The position numbers were made by a program, and so were the translations under genes. 64,000 bases of DNA from Halobellus inordinatus (GTDB taxonomy: Archaea; Halobacteriota; Halobacteria; Halobacteriales; Haloferacaceae). Positions 19,640 to 28,110 of the stretch are shown in pieces. Each line of letters begins with the position of its first letter. The first letter of the stretch is position 1. The stretch spans positions 372,001 to 436,000 of the forward strand of contig NZ_JANHAV010000002.1 of NCBI RefSeq assembly GCF_024464655.1, in the 5' to 3' direction. Under the pieces are notes generated by a model, which was not told the DNA's origin, ran no database searches, and saw nothing but the letters and a program-made list of their open reading frames with translations.

Positions 19640-20767
19640 ATGCGAACGCGACTTCTCACCCTGATCGATCAACTCGGGCTCGGATCACCACCCGAGGCGG
19701 TCGCGCCGACCGGACCGTCGGCGGTGCGCGTCGCCGCCAGCGCTGTCGTCTCGCTCACTGGGCTCGGGTTGCTCGTGCCGAATCTGTTCCCGCTTTTGGA
19801 CGGCGGCGGCCCGCTGGCGGTCGTGCTCGGCGTCGTCGGAACGCTCGTCTCGATCGGCCTGATCGCCATCGGCGGCCTCCTGTACGTCAGCGGGTTCAGC
19901 GACCGCAACGCGGTCCGCATCGCGGTCTGGAACCTCCTCGGCGTCGTCGTCCTCGGGAGCGTGATGATCGCACACGCGTACGCGCAGAACCGACTGTCCG
20001 GCGGAATCGCGCCGTCGATGTTCACCGTCGGCAATCTGCTGGCGATCGGCGCGGCGGCACACGTCATCATCGGCGTCTACGACGCTCGCCGGGTGCGTGC
20101 GGAACAACTCGCCCGCGAGCGGCGGCGGACGGCGGTGCTGAACCGCGTGCTTCGACACAACCTCCGCAACGAGGCGCAGGTGCTCACGGGGCACGCCGAT
20201 ATCGTCGCCACCGTCCCGGACGACGACCAGATCCGACAGTCTGCGGCCGTCTTAAAGCGCAGCGCCGACACCGTCGGGAGCCTCGCCGACGGCGCGAAGA
20301 CGATCACGCGGGAGCGCGACCGCGGTCCCGAGGAGTACGACGCGACCGATCCGACGGCTGTGTTCGAAGACGTCGTCGCACACGCCCGGGATCGATTCAC
20401 CGAGACCGACTTCGCGTTCGACGCGCCCGACGACCTCGACGGGACTGTGCGCGCCAGTGACGGGCTCCGGACGGCGCTCGACGAACTGCTCGAAAACGCC
20501 GCCGAACACGGCGGCTCACCGGTCGAAGGGTCGGTTCGCATCCTTCCCGACGTGGTCGAACTTTCGGTTACCGATCACGGATCGGGCATCCCCGAACACG
20601 AGCGGAAAGTCGTCGCGGGCGACGTGGATATCACCCAGTTGACGCACGGCAGCGGGCTCGGACTCTGGGTCGCGAAGACGGTCGCAGACACCCACGGCGG
20701 GTCGCTGTCGTTCACCGAGACCGACGACGCGACGACGGTGACGCTGTCGCTGCCGCGAGCGGCCTGA
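19640..20767 (+). CDS. Membrane histidine kinase
   Basis: This 375-residue sensor kinase has an N-terminal membrane domain with four or five helices (about residues 30-148) and no PAS or receiver domain. The H-box is VLRHNLRNEAQVL with the phospho-accepting His at about 173. The HATPase domain has the N-box DELLENAAEHG, the DHGSGIP loop and GSGLGLWVAKTVADTHGG. The N-terminal helices probably sense a membrane or intracellular signal, but the ligand is unknown. It stands alone after fusA with no response regulator beside it, as is common for haloarchaeal kinases. Confidence 0.93.
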   Translation: MRTRLLTLIDQLGLGSPPEAVAPTGPSAVRVAASAVVSLTGLGLLVPNLFPLLDGGGPLAVVLGVVGTLVSIGLIAIGGLLYVSGFSDRNAVRIAVWNLLGVVVLGSVMIAHAYAQNRLSGGIAPSMFTVGNLLAIGAAAHVIIGVYDARRVRAEQLARERRRTAVLNRVLRHNLRNEAQVLTGHADIVATVPDDDQIRQSAAVLKRSADTVGSLADGAKTITRERDRGPEEYDATDPTAVFEDVVAHARDRFTETDFAFDAPDDLDGTVRASDGLRTALDELLENAAEHGGSPVEGSVRILPDVVELSVTDHGSGIPEHERKVVAGDVDITQLTHGSGLGLWVAKTVADTHGGSLSFTETDDATTVTLSLPRAA

Positions 20768-20855
20768 TATTCTCTTCGGGGCTCCCGTCTGCTCCTCCGC
20801 CTCGCGTATCGATGCGCCGGGTTGGGACGCCGGCAATGCGTGCCATCGACGAAGG

Positions 20856-20862
20856 CTTATAT
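20856..20862 (+). promoter_or_regulatory. TATA box for leader ORF/ACT/hom operon
   Basis: The sequence cttatat is centred 28 nt upstream of the ATG at 20887, which places the likely transcript start on that ATG and not near the ACT-domain gene at 21003. Confidence 0.7.
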
Positions 20863-20886
20863 CGGTCCGGGGGTTGACCTTGGAGT

Positions 20887-21006
20887 ATGCGTACGGGAAC
20901 GACCTCACGATCCCGAGCCGTCGATGCGAGACCGGACCGTTGTGCCGTCTCTCACCGCACATCGGCTCGTGAGGAACTGAACCTCTCGGGAGTGATCTGT
21001 CTATGA
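20887..21006 (+). CDS. Putative 39-residue leaderless upstream peptide of the hom operon
   Basis: A complete ATG frame of 40 codons starts 28 nt after a good TATA box and ends with TGA overlapping the ATG of the ACT-domain gene as ATGA. Its product begins MRTGTTSRSR and ends REELNLSGVICL; it is rich in Arg, Ser and Thr and has no domain. The position and exact coupling suggest a translated leader that delivers ribosomes to the next gene or senses aminoacyl-tRNA. It may instead be a chance frame in a 118-nt leader. The sequence supports the frame and overlap; function is inference. Confidence 0.5.
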   Translation: MRTGTTSRSRAVDARPDRCAVSHRTSAREELNLSGVICL

Positions 21007-21629
21007 CGTCCGCGCTGAACTCCGAGTCCGAAACCGACGCCGAATCCGACGACCGAACGCGGTCGCAGTCGTGTGGTTCGCGCGGCGATTCGGACGTTGA
21101 CACCGGCGCCGACGGACAGCCACAGCCGCACACGATCCGGCTCGAACTTCCCGACCAGCCGGGACAGCTTCTCGCCGCGCTGGAGCCCATCTCCGACAAC
21201 GGCGGGAACCTCCTGTCGATCTTCCACGAGCGCGGGAACGTCACGCCGCGCGGCCGCATCCCGGTCGAAGTCGACGTCGAGGCCACGCCGGACCGCTTCG
21301 ACGCCATCGTCTCGGCGCTCCGCGACGGGGGCGTCAACGTGGTGCAGGCGGGCGCCGAACACTACGCCGAGGAGGTCGTCGTGCTGCTCGTCGGCCACTT
21401 GGTCGATACGGACCTCTCGGATACGCTCCGCCGGATCGAGCAGTGCCCCGCGGCCTCGATCGCGGACTTCTCGCTGAACGCACCCGAGGGCCGGACCGAT
21501 ACGTCGAGCGCGCGCCTCCGGATAGCGACGCGCGCCGGCGCGACCGCCGAGGCGCTCGAGATGGTCTCCGACATCGCCGAGGAGAAAGAACTGCACGTCG
21601 TCGAACCCCTCACGGGAGGTGCGGCATGA
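21003..21629 (+). CDS. ACT-domain amino-acid-binding protein upstream of hom
   Basis: This 208-residue protein carries two ACT-like modules: one from about residue 42 (TIRLELPDQPGQLLAALEPISDNGGNL, written here in part as LPDQPGQLLAALEPI) and a degenerate second after about 115. ACT domains bind amino acids and regulate biosynthetic enzymes, so it may be the allosteric partner of the homoserine dehydrogenase encoded next. The first 35 residues are acidic and probably disordered. It overlaps hom by 4 nt (ATGA), and the usual archaeal homoserine dehydrogenase lacks its own ACT domain, which supports a regulatory role. Confidence 0.82.
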   Translation: MTSALNSESETDAESDDRTRSQSCGSRGDSDVDTGADGQPQPHTIRLELPDQPGQLLAALEPISDNGGNLLSIFHERGNVTPRGRIPVEVDVEATPDRFDAIVSALRDGGVNVVQAGAEHYAEEVVVLLVGHLVDTDLSDTLRRIEQCPAASIADFSLNAPEGRTDTSSARLRIATRAGATAEALEMVSDIAEEKELHVVEPLTGGAA

Positions 21630-22591
21630 GCGACGGAAAGCGACTCGCCGTCGTTGGCGCGGGCGCGGTCGGCGGTTCCGTCGTCGACCTCGCCGCGGAG
21701 TACGGCCACACCGTCGTCGCCTTCGCAGACTCCTCGTCGGCGGCCGTCGCCGGCGACGATTCCGGGATCGACGCGGCTGCGGCCCTCGACCGCAAGGCCG
21801 ACGAGGGAACCGTCGGCGACGCCGACCCCGACGACGCGTTGCACGCCGACTACGACGTCCTCGTCGAGGCGACGCCGACGACGCTCGGCGACGCCGAACC
21901 GGGCTTCTCGCACCTGCAGACCGCGCTGGAGCGCGACCGTCACGTCGTGCTCGCGAACAAAGGCCCCGTCGCCGAACGCTACGGCGACGTCCGCGACCTG
22001 GAGCGAAACAGCGCGGGACAGGTCCGATTCGAGGCGACCGTCGGTGGCGCGATTCCGATCGTCTCGACGGTCGAGGACCTCTCGCCGTCGCACGTCACCG
22101 CCGCGCGCGGCATCCTCAACGGGACGGCGAACTTCATCCTCTCGCGGATGGCCGCCGAGGGCATCGACTACGAGCACGTCCTCGCGGAGGCCCAGGACCT
22201 CGGCGTCGCCGAGGCGGACCCGACGTTCGACGTCGAGGGGACCGATGCCGCGCTGAAGTGCGTCATCCTCGCGAACGTCCTCTCGGAGGGCGAACGGGAG
22301 TTCACGCTCTCGGACGCCGACGTCGAGGGTATCACGAACGTACCGGGCAGCGCGCTCGAACTCGCCGCCGAGGACGGACGGACGATCCGCCTCGTCGGTG
22401 AGGCGACGCGCGATGGCATCCGCGTGGGCCCGCGCTTGGTCCCGCAGAACGCCGCGCTCGCGGTGACGGGTACGCGGAACATCGTGCAACTGGAGACGAC
22501 GCACGCCGGGCAACTGAACCTCAGCGGCCGCGGTGCGGGCGGTCCCGAGACCGCTTCGGCGGTGCTCGGCGACGTCGGACGACTCGAATAA
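21626..22591 (+). CDS. hom: Homoserine dehydrogenase
   Basis: This enzyme reduces aspartate semialdehyde to homoserine on the path to threonine and methionine. It has 321 residues. The Rossmann loop [10 protein letters not shown] is at about 8-17, the catalytic region has [11 protein letters not shown] near 110 and [14 protein letters not shown] near 140, and [13 protein letters not shown] near 160 is the family signature region. No C-terminal ACT domain is present; the preceding gene supplies one as a separate protein. The start at ATG 21626 overlaps the preceding stop. Confidence 0.95.
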   Translation: MSDGKRLAVVGAGAVGGSVVDLAAEYGHTVVAFADSSSAAVAGDDSGIDAAAALDRKADEGTVGDADPDDALHADYDVLVEATPTTLGDAEPGFSHLQTALERDRHVVLANKGPVAERYGDVRDLERNSAGQVRFEATVGGAIPIVSTVEDLSPSHVTAARGILNGTANFILSRMAAEGIDYEHVLAEAQDLGVAEADPTFDVEGTDAALKCVILANVLSEGEREFTLSDADVEGITNVPGSALELAAEDGRTIRLVGEATRDGIRVGPRLVPQNAALAVTGTRNIVQLETTHAGQLNLSGRGAGGPETASAVLGDVGRLE

Positions 22592-22690
22592 CGGGGGGTC
22601 GGACCACCTCGGGGTCGCTCGAAATGCCGTGGTAGATGCTCCCACAAACCGCGATACTCCGGCGTTTCGGCCGTCTACGTATCGAAATGG

Positions 22691-22696
22691 TTTTAG
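22691..22696 (+). promoter_or_regulatory. Likely TATA element of the tuf-rpsJ operon
   Basis: An AT-rich patch ttttag lies in the 157-nt gap after hom, about 55 nt before the EF-1alpha start. This predicts a leader of roughly 28 nt. It is the only good candidate in the gap. Confidence 0.35.
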
Positions 22697-22748
22697 GGCT
22701 TTCTGGCCAAAGTCGTCGGTACAGAGCGCCTTAGCGCGTGACCCACCT

Positions 22749-24014
22749 ATGAGTGACAAACCGCACCAGAACCTGGCCATCATTGGCCACGTCGACCACG
22801 GTAAGAGTACGCTGGTCGGGCGACTCCTGTTCGAGACAGGATCCGTCCCCGAGCACGTAATCGAGCAGCACCGAGAGGAAGCCGAAGAGAAGGGTAAAGG
22901 CGGATTCGAGTTCGCCTACGTGATGGACAACCTCGCCGAAGAGCGCGAGCGTGGTGTCACCATCGACATCGCCCACCAGGAATTCGACACCGACGAGTAC
23001 TACTTCACCATCGTCGACTGTCCGGGCCACCGCGACTTCGTGAAGAACATGATCACGGGCGCGTCCCAGGCAGACAACGCGGTCCTCGTCGTCGCCGCAG
23101 ACGACGGCGTCGCGCCGCAGACCCGTGAGCACGTCTTCCTCGCCCGCACCCTGGGCATCAACGAGCTCATCATCGGCGTCAACAAAATGGACCTCGTCGA
23201 CTACAGCGAGGACTCCTACAAGGAGGTCCAAGAGGAAGTCAACCAGCTCCTCAAGCAGGTCCAGTTCAACTCCGACGACGCGCTGTACATCCCGATCTCC
23301 GCGTTCGAGGGCGACAACGTCGCCGAAGCGTCGGAGAACACGTCGTGGTACGACGGCCCCACCCTGCTGGAAGCGCTGAACAACCTGCCGGAGCCGCAGC
23401 CGCCGACGGACGCGCCGCTGCGCCTGCCGATCCAGGACGTCTACACGATCTCGGGCATCGGTACGGTCCCGGTCGGACGTGTCGAGACGGGTACCATCAG
23501 CCCCGGCGACAACGTCTCCTTCCAGCCGTCGGACGTCGGCGGCGAAGTCAAGACCGTCGAGATGCACCACGAAGAAGTGCCGCAGGCCGGCCCCGGTGAC
23601 AACGTCGGGTTCAACGTCCGCGGCATCGGCAAGGACGACATCCGCCGCGGTGACGTCTGTGGTCCCGCAGACGACCCGCCGTCGGTCGCCGAGACCTTCA
23701 AGGCTCAGATCGTCGTGATGCAGCACCCCTCGGTCATCACCGCGGGTTACACGCCGGTCTTCCACGCCCACACGGCACAGGTCGCGTGTACGATCGAATC
23801 GATCGATCAGAAGCTCGACCCCGCCTCGGGCGAGGTCGCAGAAGAGAACCCCGACTTCATCCAGTCCGGCGACGCTGCTGTCGTGACCGTGCGACCGCAG
23901 AAGCCGCTCAGCATCGAGCCGTCGGGCGAGATTCCGGAACTCGGGTCCTTCGCAGTCCGTGACATGGGTCAGACCATCGCGGCCGGCAAGGTCCTCGAGG
24001 TCAACGAGCGATAG
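22749..24014 (+). CDS. tuf: Translation elongation factor 1-alpha
   Basis: This GTPase delivers aminoacyl-tRNA to the ribosome. It has 421 residues from ATG 22749 ([15 protein letters not shown]). Motifs are GHVDHGKS near 13, [20 protein letters not shown] near 90, and NKMD near 150, followed by the two beta-barrel domains typical of the family. The longer frame that begins inside hom is not used. It is directly followed by rpsJ with no gap, a conserved archaeal pair. Confidence 0.97.
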   Translation: MSDKPHQNLAIIGHVDHGKSTLVGRLLFETGSVPEHVIEQHREEAEEKGKGGFEFAYVMDNLAEERERGVTIDIAHQEFDTDEYYFTIVDCPGHRDFVKNMITGASQADNAVLVVAADDGVAPQTREHVFLARTLGINELIIGVNKMDLVDYSEDSYKEVQEEVNQLLKQVQFNSDDALYIPISAFEGDNVAEASENTSWYDGPTLLEALNNLPEPQPPTDAPLRLPIQDVYTISGIGTVPVGRVETGTISPGDNVSFQPSDVGGEVKTVEMHHEEVPQAGPGDNVGFNVRGIGKDDIRRGDVCGPADDPPSVAETFKAQIVVMQHPSVITAGYTPVFHAHTAQVACTIESIDQKLDPASGEVAEENPDFIQSGDAAVVTVRPQKPLSIEPSGEIPELGSFAVRDMGQTIAAGKVLEVNER

Positions 24015-24323
24015 ATGCAGCAGGCACGCGTCCGCCTCGCCGGGACCAGCCCGGACGACCTCGACGACATCTGCGACGACGTTCGCGAGATCGCGAGCAA
24101 GACGGGGGTCAACCTCAGCGGACCGATCCCGCTGCCGACGAAGACGCTCGAAGTGCCCGCACGGAAGTCCCCGGACGGTGAGGGGACCGCTACCTGGGAG
24201 CACTGGGAGATGCGCGTCCATAAGCGTCTCATCGACATCGACGCCGACGAACGCGCGCTCCGGCAGCTGATGCGGATTCAGGTGCCCAACGACGTCAGCA
24301 TCGAGATCGTCCTCGAAGACTGA
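24015..24323 (+). CDS. rpsJ: 30S ribosomal protein S10
   Basis: This is ribosomal protein uS10, 102 residues, starting with the base after the tuf stop. The conserved stretch [20 protein letters not shown] near residue 37 and the C-terminal [20 protein letters not shown] are family hallmarks. It is the last gene of the tuf operon. A short stem gtcgga/tccgac follows immediately (24328-24344) and a larger hairpin at 24391. Confidence 0.97.
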   Translation: MQQARVRLAGTSPDDLDDICDDVREIASKTGVNLSGPIPLPTKTLEVPARKSPDGEGTATWEHWEMRVHKRLIDIDADERALRQLMRIQVPNDVSIEIVLED

Positions 24324-24390
24324 GGACGGTCGGACTGCGTCCGACTGCACGACGCCCCCTTCCGGCCCGCGCGGTCTCACGACTGCACCG

Positions 24391-24419
24391 GGTGACGGCG
24401 CTAAGGCGTCGGCGTCACC
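24391..24419 (+). terminator. Hairpin downstream of rpsJ
   Basis: The arms ggtgacg (24391-24397) and cgtcacc (24413-24419) form a strong 7-bp stem between the tuf-rpsJ operon and the tRNA-Ala gene. The following ctctttc patch is only weakly T-rich, so its role as a terminator is a guess. Confidence 0.35.
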
Positions 24420-24511
24420 GCCGTGACGTCTCTTTCGGTGGTGTGATAGCGCGTCTCGCGCGGCGAGCGAAACAGAAGGTACAAATGATCCGCTGTCTTC
24501 GAACGTAATGC

Positions 24512-24583
24512 GGGCTCGTAGATCAGGGGTAGATCGCTTCCTTCGCAAGGAAGAGGCCCGGGGTTCAAATCCCCGCGAGTCCA
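24512..24583 (+). tRNA. tRNA-Ala (anticodon CGC)
   Basis: The 72-nt sequence folds as a full cloverleaf: acceptor gggctcg with cgagtcc, D-stem gatc/gatc, anticodon stem cttcc/ggaag around the loop ttcgcaa (anticodon CGC, reading GCG), and T-stem cgggg/ccccg around ttcaaat. CCA is not encoded beyond the first base, as usual in archaea. Its 3' end is the attachment site of the 21.6-kb element, and integration leaves the tRNA intact. Confidence 0.95.
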
Positions 24584-24586
24584 CTC
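24570..24586 (+). repeat. Left attachment site (attL) in tRNA-Ala 3' end
   Basis: The 17-mer tccccgcgagtccactc runs from the T-loop to just past the tRNA 3' end and is repeated identically at 46122-46138. A tyrosine integrase ends 67 bp inside the right copy, so the pair is best read as attL and attR. Confidence 0.9.
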
Positions 24587-24742
24587 ACTTCTGGCCTTCT
24601 CACGAAGGCTTCGATTCCTCGCTGGAGAGCGCCTCGCTCGGCATTCTTCACTGAGCGACTGGTGTAACAAAACCAAGAAGGACACGAAGTTCGCCAGGAT
24701 CTGGCGCGATCCCCGCGCCGTCCCCCGAAGGAGGTGGTCGTT

Positions 24743-24850
24743 TTGAGCCTCGAGGCTCGCGGCCAGCTCATCTGTGAGTTCTGCGGTTGCCCGATCGACG
24801 AAGAGGGACAGCGCTGTCCCGCTCTCGATGACGGGAGGTGTCGCCCTTGA
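24743..24850 (+). CDS. 35-residue zinc-finger protein (TTG start)
   Basis: A 36-codon frame starts at TTG 24743, seven bases after a strong Shine-Dalgarno ggagg (24730-24734). The product begins MSLEARGQLICEFCGC and has Cys at about 11, 14, 16, 25 and 33, enough for a single zinc-binding knuckle. Its stop shares one base with the ATG of the next gene (TGATG). It opens the left-arm cassette of coupled small genes. The function is unknown; similar tiny zinc proteins are common in haloarchaeal viruses and plasmids. Confidence 0.6.
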   Translation: MSLEARGQLICEFCGCPIDEEGQRCPALDDGRCRP

Positions 24851-25110
24851 TGGACCTCTCTCGGGAGTCCGACGACAACCGGTGCCGCCACTGCGGCGCC
24901 CACGTCTCCCGTGACTTCGCCCGGACATTCGGCGACGAGGATGGGCGAGTTCACCGCTGCCTCGCCTGCGACTCTCGCGCGAGACTCCAGAAGGGCTCGG
25001 GAGCAGGGTGCACCGTCGGCTATCCGGACCCCGAAGATCAGGAGGGCCGGAACCACGGCCCGCGCGTTCGTGCCTCGACAAGCGGAGTCGTCAGAGGTGA
25101 CGAGCGGTGA
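24850..25110 (+). CDS. DUF7563-like zinc-ribbon protein
   Basis: The product has 86 residues with two CxxC pairs, CRHCGAHVS (about residues 12-20) and CLACDSRAR (about 38-46), spaced as a treble-clef zinc ribbon. It resembles the DUF7563 proteins of haloarchaeal mobile elements. The C-terminal half after about residue 52 is low-complexity and probably disordered. The gene starts in the TGATG overlap with the preceding stop, and its own stop overlaps the next GTG as GTGA. Confidence 0.7.
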   Translation: MDLSRESDDNRCRHCGAHVSRDFARTFGDEDGRVHRCLACDSRARLQKGSGAGCTVGYPDPEDQEGRNHGPRVRASTSGVVRGDER

Positions 25111-25304
25111 CGCACTGCTACGACTGCGGTCAGAAGGTCACGCGGCCGGAGAAGGCCCGCGTCTTCCTCCTCTACAACACCGAGCACGCGGTCGTTCTCT
25201 GCTACCGCTGTCGGCCGGGACGGGCTTCCGAGCGGCAGTACAAGCCCAAGATGGGCCTCCCACCACGACCGAAGGTCGAGATTCCCGGAGGTGAGCAGTC
25301 GTGA
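25107..25304 (+). CDS. Zinc-ribbon protein, 65 residues
   Basis: Starting at GTG 25107 (GTGA overlap with the preceding stop), the product begins MTHCYDCGQKVTRPEK and has a second pair CYRC at about 32-35, so CxxC-X25-CxxC. This is the geometry of a rubredoxin-like or treble-clef zinc ribbon. The C-terminus is basic and Pro-rich. It is coupled at its end to the next GTG start. A nucleic-acid or protein-binding accessory role is likely but not shown. Confidence 0.68.
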   Translation: MTHCYDCGQKVTRPEKARVFLLYNTEHAVVLCYRCRPGRASERQYKPKMGLPPRPKVEIPGGEQS

Positions 25305-25420
25305 TCTGCTTCGGCCCGTGCGACAACGAGGCTGAAGTCGTCGTCGACGGCCGGCGTGTCTGCCGGGAGTGCGCGTCACTCCTCGAAGCCGATCCTGAGC
25401 CCGCAGAGACAGCGCTATGA
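25301..25420 (+). CDS. Zinc-knuckle protein, 39 residues
   Basis: This tiny frame starts at GTG 25301, overlaps the preceding stop by 4 nt and ends inside the next ATG (ATGA). Its product has CFGPC at residues 3-7 and CREC at 21-24, giving four candidate zinc ligands. The Shine-Dalgarno ggaggtg lies just upstream at 25287-25293. The tight overlaps on both sides are the main evidence that it is real. Confidence 0.6.
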   Translation: MICFGPCDNEAEVVVDGRRVCRECASLLEADPEPAETAL

Positions 25421-25887
25421 GCAGCCGACGGACGCGCGATCGCGTCGAGTTCCCTCGCCTTCGTGACCGGCTCGGTGAGGATCCCGCGCGGTTCCTCGAT
25501 CGCCACCTCGTCGGTGATCGCGACGCACAGCGTATGGTCCGTGACCGGATCAAGGGCATCGACTCCCTCGCGGTCCTCTCTGCGTGGCGCGCTGTCGAGA
25601 AGAAACTCGCCGATCACCACGATCGCGAGCCGCGCCAGGGAGTCCTCAACCTGCTCGACGAGCGCGGGATCTGGCTCGATGAACACGGCGATCGCGAAGA
25701 CCGCGCCCAGCGCCTCGATCGCGGCCCGCCTACGGAGAGCGTCGCTGTCTTCCTCGATGAGGACGGCAACGAGCGGACCTCCCGCGACACCTATCAGTCG
25801 AGTTCTGCCTTCGACCGCGACCTCGAGGCCTACCTCTCCGATTCGGAGGAGTCGGCTGTCGCAACGGACGGAGGGGAAGAGCAGTGA
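25417..25887 (+). CDS. Unknown acidic/charged element protein, 156 residues
   Basis: The product is a highly charged soluble protein, probably mostly helical (many Arg-Asp and Glu-rich stretches), with no recognised motif. It is coupled by ATGA at its start and GTGA at its end to its neighbours, so it is expressed with the DUF7845-like gene that follows. I do not recognise the family. The compact middle part (about 40-115) might be a folded domain; the tail after about 120 is acidic. Confidence 0.65.
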   Translation: MSSRRTRDRVEFPRLRDRLGEDPARFLDRHLVGDRDAQRMVRDRIKGIDSLAVLSAWRAVEKKLADHHDREPRQGVLNLLDERGIWLDEHGDREDRAQRLDRGPPTESVAVFLDEDGNERTSRDTYQSSSAFDRDLEAYLSDSEESAVATDGGEEQ

Positions 25888-27533
25888 GCCACCAGGCACC
25901 GGCGAACCACGAACTCGACGCCTTCTGGTGGTTCACCGATAACGGACTGAGTCCCTACTGGGCGCTCACCCAGATCGGAATCGAGCGTCTCGACGGCTAC
26001 GCGGAGATACAGCGCGAAATCGGCGGTGAGGAGTGGAACATCCGATTCAACTACAACGCCGACACCGGCCTCGCACCCCGGCCGTCCGATCCCATCAACG
26101 GGGAGAAGGTCTACGAGTGGAAGATCCACGTCGAGAGCGTCTACACCGAGGCAAAGGCCGATTTCGTGGTCTCTCCTCGCTGGGACGGCCTCAAGAAGCC
26201 GAACGGCGACGAGGCACAGATTCCGTGGTGTGGCGGCGAGGGCTGTCAGATCCACGTTCAGGGATCGAATCTCGAACTTGAGGAGTACCAGTGGCTCCTT
26301 CAGCGCGCGCTCCAACAGCTCGCCGCGCACGCTGGCACCGACTTCTCCCGGCGCTACTTCAACCGCATCCGCGGCGACTCGAATATCAGCACGCTCGAGC
26401 GCTACGTTCGGATCAAGCGCGAGTACGGGAAGAAGCTCACCCGGTCGACGGGCGTCTTCTACTCGATGATGCACCTCCTCGCCGACGAGGAGGGGTCTCA
26501 GTGGGTTTACAAGGGCGACAACACGGACACCGTCGGGTATCGTCACGCGATGGAACTCGATCCGGTTTCCTCCTCGGATCTGATCGACGACCACCACCTC
26601 GGAAAGCGGCTGAAGAGCTATCACCCGGAGTACGTCCGCTTAGCAGAGAGCGAGGACGATCCGCTTTCCTCGCCAAAATTCGGCGTCGCGTTCCACAAGT
26701 CGCTGAACACGACGGACGGGTTCACCGGCGAATATCGGTCGGACGGCCACTCGAAGAAGTGGCGCGACCGCGACGAACTCATTCGCGAACTCGACGAGAC
26801 CCTCGTGAACACGCTCCGATGGGCCGGCGTACCGATCAAGCCCGATCCCACCGTGTTCGTCGAGGACGACCACTTCGAGATCGAGGAGTCCGAGCGGTCG
26901 ATCGGCTACTGGGACGATCCGACGCCTCAGCTCGAAGCCGAACAGGAGAACCTGATCACGGCCGTTCTCCAAGACCTCTCCCCAAGCGCGCGCGGCGTGA
27001 TGAAGACGCTCGCGACGGACGGGGGCCAGGTGCGCTACGATGAGCTCGCGGACGAGACCGGGTACTCGGTCAGTCAGATCTACCGCGCCCTCGAGGAGAT
27101 CGGTGACGTCGTCGTGAACGACAACGGTCTCGTACGGTACTACTCGGAGAAGATCCGCCAGGAGATCACCGCGATCGTCGAGCGCGTCGAGAACTTCGTC
27201 GGGAGCGGGATCGAGCGCGTCGCGAAGCTCGCGAACGTCGAGACGCGCTCGGCCGCGGACTCGGCGATCCAGCGCTGGATGGACAAGTACGGCGTGGAGT
27301 TCGAACGACGGACCGATCAGGACCGCGGGAAGATCCGCTTCGACACCGTCCTCTCGGAACTGAAGAGCGATCCGGAACCGACGCTCCACGAGGTTCTCGA
27401 GGAAGGCCTCGACGCATGGTGTCGTGCCGGTCGGGACCTCATCGACTTCGTGGATCTCGAGTTCCAAGCGCGTGAGGTCCGCGGACGAGATCGCGATGGC
27501 GGCCTCGTGAAGCGAGAGAACATCACCTGGTAG
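25884..27533 (+). CDS. DUF7845-like protein with winged-helix region
   Basis: This 549-residue protein ends the left-arm cassette and starts in a GTGA overlap. It resembles the haloarchaeal DUF7845 family, whose members are found mainly in viruses and plasmids. Residues about 345-430 contain a winged-helix segment (MKTLATDGGQVRYDELADET, then GYSVSQIYRALEEIG), suggesting DNA binding. The N-terminal half has conserved aromatic and HVQGSNLE-type patches but no nuclease, polymerase or Walker motif I can name. A role in replication initiation or gene control is plausible given its size and position, but this is inference. Confidence 0.72.
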   Translation: MSHQAPANHELDAFWWFTDNGLSPYWALTQIGIERLDGYAEIQREIGGEEWNIRFNYNADTGLAPRPSDPINGEKVYEWKIHVESVYTEAKADFVVSPRWDGLKKPNGDEAQIPWCGGEGCQIHVQGSNLELEEYQWLLQRALQQLAAHAGTDFSRRYFNRIRGDSNISTLERYVRIKREYGKKLTRSTGVFYSMMHLLADEEGSQWVYKGDNTDTVGYRHAMELDPVSSSDLIDDHHLGKRLKSYHPEYVRLAESEDDPLSSPKFGVAFHKSLNTTDGFTGEYRSDGHSKKWRDRDELIRELDETLVNTLRWAGVPIKPDPTVFVEDDHFEIEESERSIGYWDDPTPQLEAEQENLITAVLQDLSPSARGVMKTLATDGGQVRYDELADETGYSVSQIYRALEEIGDVVVNDNGLVRYYSEKIRQEITAIVERVENFVGSGIERVAKLANVETRSAADSAIQRWMDKYGVEFERRTDQDRGKIRFDTVLSELKSDPEPTLHEVLEEGLDAWCRAGRDLIDFVDLEFQAREVRGRDRDGGLVKRENITW

Positions 27534-27673
27534 CGCGGTGACTGCTGAGTGGCAACACCGTCCCGTCCCCTGTTTCTTTAAATACCTATCTAGATAACCC
27601 CTGTTTCCTGTGGAGTGGCGTTTCGGCCGCGATCCTTTGTTTCGGAGCTTGAGGACGTGAAACCGCGCGGGGA

Positions 27674-27729
27674 CTTCGCACCAAGTGCGAAGATCTCCTT
27701 AGGGAGTGTCCCTAAGAGGGACAGACTCC
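27674..27729. terminator. Convergent terminator region with alternative hairpins
   Basis: The 292-nt gap between the rightward DUF7845-like gene and the leftward membrane-protein block holds no gene. It contains cttcgcac/gtgcgaag around a 3-nt loop (27674-27692), then ggagtgtccct pairing with agggac-ag-actcc (27703-27729). A competing hairpin, cttaggga/tccctaag (27698-27716), overlaps the latter. An a-run at 27730-27733 would be a U-run on the leftward transcript just before the hairpin. A bidirectional transcription stop is the simplest reading. Confidence 0.55.
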
Positions 27730-27825
27730 AAAAATACCCCTGCGGCTGCGCAAAAATTCGGCCCTCCAGTTGAAACGCAGCGAGAACGACGGTGATCAGA
27801 ACGGGAGTCGATCGAGTGCGCGACC

Positions 27826-28110
27826 TCAGCCGGTCTCGACGAAGACAAAATCCGCCAGGTAAGAGCAATATCTACGACAGAGGGCGACTGAGAGTCGCAG
27901 CGCAACGACAACGGCGAGCCCGTAGCCGACCGCGTACAGAACGGATGTCTCAGCGAACATAAGCCCACATACCATTGAATCGGTGGGACCCATACAGTAC
28001 GCGGGAACCGCAGCGTAATCTATCACAAAATATGATAGGATGACGGCCGCGATAGCGAGGGCGTCTCTCGCGATCCCAAGAGCCTCTCGAATCGCGGAGA
28101 CAGCGTTCAT
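27826..28110 (-). CDS. Small two-helix membrane protein, 94 residues
   Basis: This is the last gene of the leftward structural block. Starting at ATG 28110, which overlaps the preceding stop as ATGA, it encodes two hydrophobic helices (about 16-36 and 55-80) with four Cys residues in and near the loop and second helix. There is no cleavable signal peptide. The overlap shows coupled expression with the membrane gene upstream. Function unknown; a component of a membrane complex is likely from context. Confidence 0.62.
   Translation of the reverse strand: MNAVSAIREALGIARDALAIAAVILSYFVIDYAAVPAYCMGPTDSMVCGLMFAETSVLYAVGYGLAVVVALRLSVALCRRYCSYLADFVFVETG

Noticed and set aside
27590-27868. A 92-codon leftward frame in the convergent gap
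   Set aside because: It overlaps the end of the 94-residue membrane-protein gene in another frame and spans the hairpins; composition does not look coding.
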